64,000 nt of DNA. Source: an uncultured Porphyromonadaceae bacterium. Lineage in GTDB: Bacteria > Bacteroidota > Bacteroidia > Bacteroidales > Muribaculaceae. The notes below the pieces were generated by a model. The model made no database searches, had not been told where the DNA came from, and was given only the letters and a program-made list of their open reading frames with translations. Of the stretch, positions 61,229 through 64,000 are shown one piece after another. How positions within the stretch are numbered: the stretch's first letter is position 1; every line of letters begins with the position of its first letter. The stretch is taken from contig CAMWLS010000003.1 of assembly GCA_947175205.1 (NCBI GenBank), positions 1 through 64,000 of the forward strand, written 5' to 3'. A program made the translations under genes and the position numbers.

Positions 61229-63631
61229 ATGAAGACTAAATTATTAGTCGGGATAACAGCTGTTGCAGCAGGCATATGCGCAGTATCATGCTCTGATACT
61301 GATAAGCCCATAGCCGCAGGCCACGGACATATTGCTCTGACCGCCGATGTGGACGGAGAATTACTTACCGCCTCACGTGCAGCTGTAGATTTCGGCGTTA
61401 CAGCAGAAGATCTTTCTGTCAAACTCACATCAGAAGATGGCTCTTACAGCCACACCTGGAACAGACTTAGCGAATTCCCTGTTGATCAGGATTTTAAGGC
61501 AGGCAAGTACACCATTGAGGCCTTTTACGGTTCAGCGGATAACGCAGGCTTTGAATGTCCCCATTTTTACGCCAGTTCAGAGCTTACAGTACGCGACAGC
61601 GAACCCACAAAGGTAAACCTGACAGCAACTCTGGCTAATGCCATGGTAAGCGTGGAATACACTGAAGCGTTCAAGAGTTATATGTCTCAGTGGGATGCAT
61701 ATGTCACCACAGGAGCTTCAGAAATAGAGTACACCTCCACAGAAACACGTCCGGTGTTTGTTCATCCGGGTGTGGTGGTAGTAGACATTGACTTCACCAA
61801 GCAGAACGGCACACAGGCCAAGGTACAGGCAGCTTCATTCACAGCCGAGGCGCGCCGTCACTACCACATCACAGTGGATGTAAACGGTGGTCAAGTGGGT
61901 GACGGGACTCTAACCGTTACTTATGATGATCAGGTGGACCAGGAGGAAGTTGAGATTGACCTCAGTGATGAGATTCTGTCCGCTCCGGCACCCGTATTTA
62001 CAACAGAAGGCTTCACCTCAGGACAGGAAGACGTATGTGTTCCCGGTGAGACGCCAGATGGTACCCGCGTGGTTAATCTTATGGCACGTGCAGGAATTGC
62101 CTCGCTTATACTGACCACTCATTCCGCATCTCTCCAGAATCAGGGATTGCCTGAAGAAATTGACCTGACACGCGCAACCCCTTCACAGCAAGCGCTGCTG
62201 AGCTCTCTGGGGCTGGATGTTAAAGGCGCATACAGGAATCCTGACAAGATGGCAGTGGTGGACTTCAGCAATGTGGCATCACACATCACACTGGGCCAGA
62301 CAGAGAACACTAATGTATTCACTCTGAACGTACGTGACCGCGGCGGCAAGGTAGCTGAGCCTGTTACTTACAGCATCATCATGGAGCCTCTGGTACTGGA
62401 GCTGGATAATCCCTCAGTGCTCACTGACGGTGCCACAACCCTGATGATGGACCTTACATACAACGGTCGCAATCCGGAAAAAGATGTCACTGTAGAATAC
62501 CACAATGACTACGGCACCTGGACAGACGCTCACGCTACCGGATTTACTCCTGTAAACAGGAGCAGTCAGAAGTACCGTGTGACACTCACCGTTCCCGGCA
62601 ATGAAAGCAATGTAATCTTACGCGCAAGATGCGGAAACGCCACCGCATCAGCTGAGGTGTCAGTGGAGCGTTCACCCCTACCCTATGCAGAGATTAATGC
62701 CTCAAAGGCATTTGCCACTCACGCCACAGCTACCGTTTACATGAGCGGTAACCCTGTTTCTCTCCCCTCAGGTGCCAAGGTCTCATATTCAACAGACGGC
62801 ACCAACTGGACAGCGTTCTCTGACGGGCTCAAGGCTACAGGCCTGACTCCCGGCACCACTTACTCACTTGCAGTGATACTGGAAGACGGCTCTCACGGAC
62901 GTGTCACCAGCTTCACCACAGAGAATGCCACTCAGCTGACTAACGGCAACATGGAAACATGGGACAATACTGCCTCAGGAAATAACTGGGAGCGCTGGGA
63001 TGTATCAGGCTGGGCCACATACAACCCCATGACCACCGGGAACACCGGTACACGCGAGAATACCGCATACGTAAACCGTTCAGGCACAGCCCAGAGCACT
63101 GATGCAAAAGAGGGTTCATATGCAGCTGAGTTACGCACCATAGGCTGGGGCGCAGGCAACAGCGCTGTGGGTTCCATCAGCGGCAGTAATCCTAAATATA
63201 TAACCAAGGGAATGCTTTACCTGGGCACAAGTCCCACTCAGTATTCAGAGATGGCTTCACAGATAACTGAGGGCATCACCTTCAGCTCACGCCCTTCAGC
63301 CATCAGCTTCTGGTATAAATATGCGCATAAAAATGCCGCTGACTACGGTGGTTTCAAAGTATGGGTAAAAGATGCAGCCGGCAACATCATTGCCTCCGGA
63401 AGCATGTCCAACCTGAATGCAAGCCAGTACACTCAGGTGGAGGTTCCCCTTACTTACTCTGAAAACGCAGGTAAGGCTGCAAGCATTTACGTGGAATTCA
63501 GTTCCAGCGACCACCCCTCATGGGATACCCGCAGCAAGGACTGGTTCACAGTGCCTTCATTCGGAAACCTGTCAAACGGTGTTTTCCAAGGCTCAAGCAT
63601 GTTTGTAGACAACATCACACTTAAATATTAA
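61229..63631 (+). CDS. DUF4493 lipoprotein with C-terminal putative carbohydrate-metabolism domain (PCMD-like)
   Basis: 800 aa. A lipoprotein signal ends at Cys21 (AVSC). The N-terminal DUF4493-like domain (about 30-230) has HIALTADVDGE, YTIEAFYGSADNAGFECPHFYAS and VSVEYTEAFKSYM. Immunoglobulin-like or fibronectin-like repeats fill the middle. The C-terminal domain starts at LTNGNMETWDN and ends SSMFVDNITLKY, a jelly-roll type seen in surface glycan-binding proteins. A second DUF4493-type lipoprotein follows 20 bp later, so this is a surface protein operon, as in other gut Bacteroidales. Confidence 0.85.
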   Translation: MKTKLLVGITAVAAGICAVSCSDTDKPIAAGHGHIALTADVDGELLTASRAAVDFGVTAEDLSVKLTSEDGSYSHTWNRLSEFPVDQDFKAGKYTIEAFYGSADNAGFECPHFYASSELTVRDSEPTKVNLTATLANAMVSVEYTEAFKSYMSQWDAYVTTGASEIEYTSTETRPVFVHPGVVVVDIDFTKQNGTQAKVQAASFTAEARRHYHITVDVNGGQVGDGTLTVTYDDQVDQEEVEIDLSDEILSAPAPVFTTEGFTSGQEDVCVPGETPDGTRVVNLMARAGIASLILTTHSASLQNQGLPEEIDLTRATPSQQALLSSLGLDVKGAYRNPDKMAVVDFSNVASHITLGQTENTNVFTLNVRDRGGKVAEPVTYSIIMEPLVLELDNPSVLTDGATTLMMDLTYNGRNPEKDVTVEYHNDYGTWTDAHATGFTPVNRSSQKYRVTLTVPGNESNVILRARCGNATASAEVSVERSPLPYAEINASKAFATHATATVYMSGNPVSLPSGAKVSYSTDGTNWTAFSDGLKATGLTPGTTYSLAVILEDGSHGRVTSFTTENATQLTNGNMETWDNTASGNNWERWDVSGWATYNPMTTGNTGTRENTAYVNRSGTAQSTDAKEGSYAAELRTIGWGAGNSAVGSISGSNPKYITKGMLYLGTSPTQYSEMASQITEGITFSSRPSAISFWYKYAHKNAADYGGFKVWVKDAAGNIIASGSMSNLNASQYTQVEVPLTYSENAGKAASIYVEFSSSDHPSWDTRSKDWFTVPSFGNLSNGVFQGSSMFVDNITLKY

Positions 63632-63651
63632 AGCTCCAGGAAAAAATAAAT

Positions 63652-64000
63652 ATGAAAACCAAATTTTTATCATTAGTGGCAGTGCTGCTGAGTGTTCTCA
63701 GTTTCAGCTCCTGCGATGACAGCCCCTGGGTTAATGCAGATAAGGAAGGCCAGGTAAGACTTTCTGATCTTGACGTAGAGGTTAGCAATCAGGAAAAGGT
63801 CATAGGCCGCGCTTCATACGATGTATCAGACTTTATTGTCACCATAACCAACCAGTCAGGAGCCGTGGTTTCCCGGCAGCGTTATGCGGAGCTTCCTGAA
63901 ATTCTTACTCTCCCTGTGGGAAAATACACCGTTAACGTGGTGTCCCATGATGTTCAGAAAGCTGAGTGGGAGAAACCTTACTTCAAAGGCAGTCAGAGTT
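63652..64000 (+). CDS. DUF4493-type lipoprotein, partial (cut by window end)
   Basis: 116 codons in the window. It starts MKTKFLSLVAVLLSVLSFSSCDD with the lipobox Cys at residue 21. The following VRLSDLDVEVSNQEKVIGRASYDVSDFIVTITNQSG, the short ELP..LTLPVGKYTVNVVSH and KAEWEKPYFKGS match the DUF4493 pattern of the upstream gene. The stop is beyond the window. Confidence 0.8.
   Translation, partial: MKTKFLSLVAVLLSVLSFSSCDDSPWVNADKEGQVRLSDLDVEVSNQEKVIGRASYDVSDFIVTITNQSGAVVSRQRYAELPEILTLPVGKYTVNVVSHDVQKAEWEKPYFKGSQS

Overview
The window looks like a chromosome segment of a gut-type Bacteroidales, most likely near Muribaculaceae or Prevotellaceae. The taxonomic pointers are Bacteroidetes-type promoters (TTTG about 20 nt before TAnnTTTG), an L28-L33-DUF4295 ribosomal cluster, paired DUF4493 lipoproteins, a TonB-dependent receptor without a SusD partner, a secreted protein with a Bacteroidales-style C-terminal tail, and RAYT/REP and DUF1016 genes typical of the order. 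The family-level guess is inference.

Layout. 1-162: two tRNA-Gly(GCC) genes on the minus strand, the first cut by the window edge. 319-5608 (minus): a metal-linked pair (HMA-domain protein, TonB receptor), then a compact operon of a polytopic membrane protein, a DPPR-synthase-like UbiA prenyltransferase and a HAD phosphatase. 5920-13313 (minus): groES-groEL and a giant alpha-2-macroglobulin-like protein. 13467-20130 (plus): an accessory block consisting of a REP-associated tyrosine transposase (RAYT), a type III restriction-modification operon (mod, 66-aa ORF, zeta-like kinase/toxin, res) and a REP palindrome array. 20167-23699 (minus): class III fructose bisphosphatase, tandem universal stress protein and a small HTH-like protein. 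23923-38139 (plus): Ser/Thr kinase, C1 aminopeptidase, TamB, DedA, rpe, ftsK, LolA-like, trxB, queA. 38224-43095 (minus): a secreted protein and a tricorn-like S41 protease. 43284-45440 (plus): an 81-aa protein with aguA and aguB (agmatine to putrescine). 45618-47552 (minus): nadE. 47764-48771 (plus): a beta-barrel protein and a TfoX-N protein. 48772-55185: a second accessory region with two DUF1016/YhcG nucleases, 85-bp perfect direct repeats, REP remnants, two AT-rich unrecognised ORFs, a DUF5053-like protein and an orphan HsdR-N protein. 55279-64000: holA, an LTA-synthase-like sulfatase-fold protein, ssb, nagA, rpmB-rpmG-DUF4295 and two DUF4493 lipoproteins, the last cut by the window edge.

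The most unusual signal is a family of short palindromes, core GGACGCGATTCTTCGCGTCC. It lies inside the coding sequences of both the RAYT and the neighbouring mod gene without breaking frame. It gives the two unrelated proteins the same nonapeptide RTRRIASLP. It also forms an array after res and recurs about 30 kb away with a stem-preserving base-pair change. A second, sequence-unrelated pair of large palindromes lies in mod over otherwise conserved residues. The zeta-like gene sits between mod and res with start/stop overlaps on both sides, so the type III locus may carry a built-in toxin module. Other notable items are a 22-bp tandem duplication at the 3' end of groES that leaves the protein unchanged, and an 85-bp repeat-flanked nuclease cassette.
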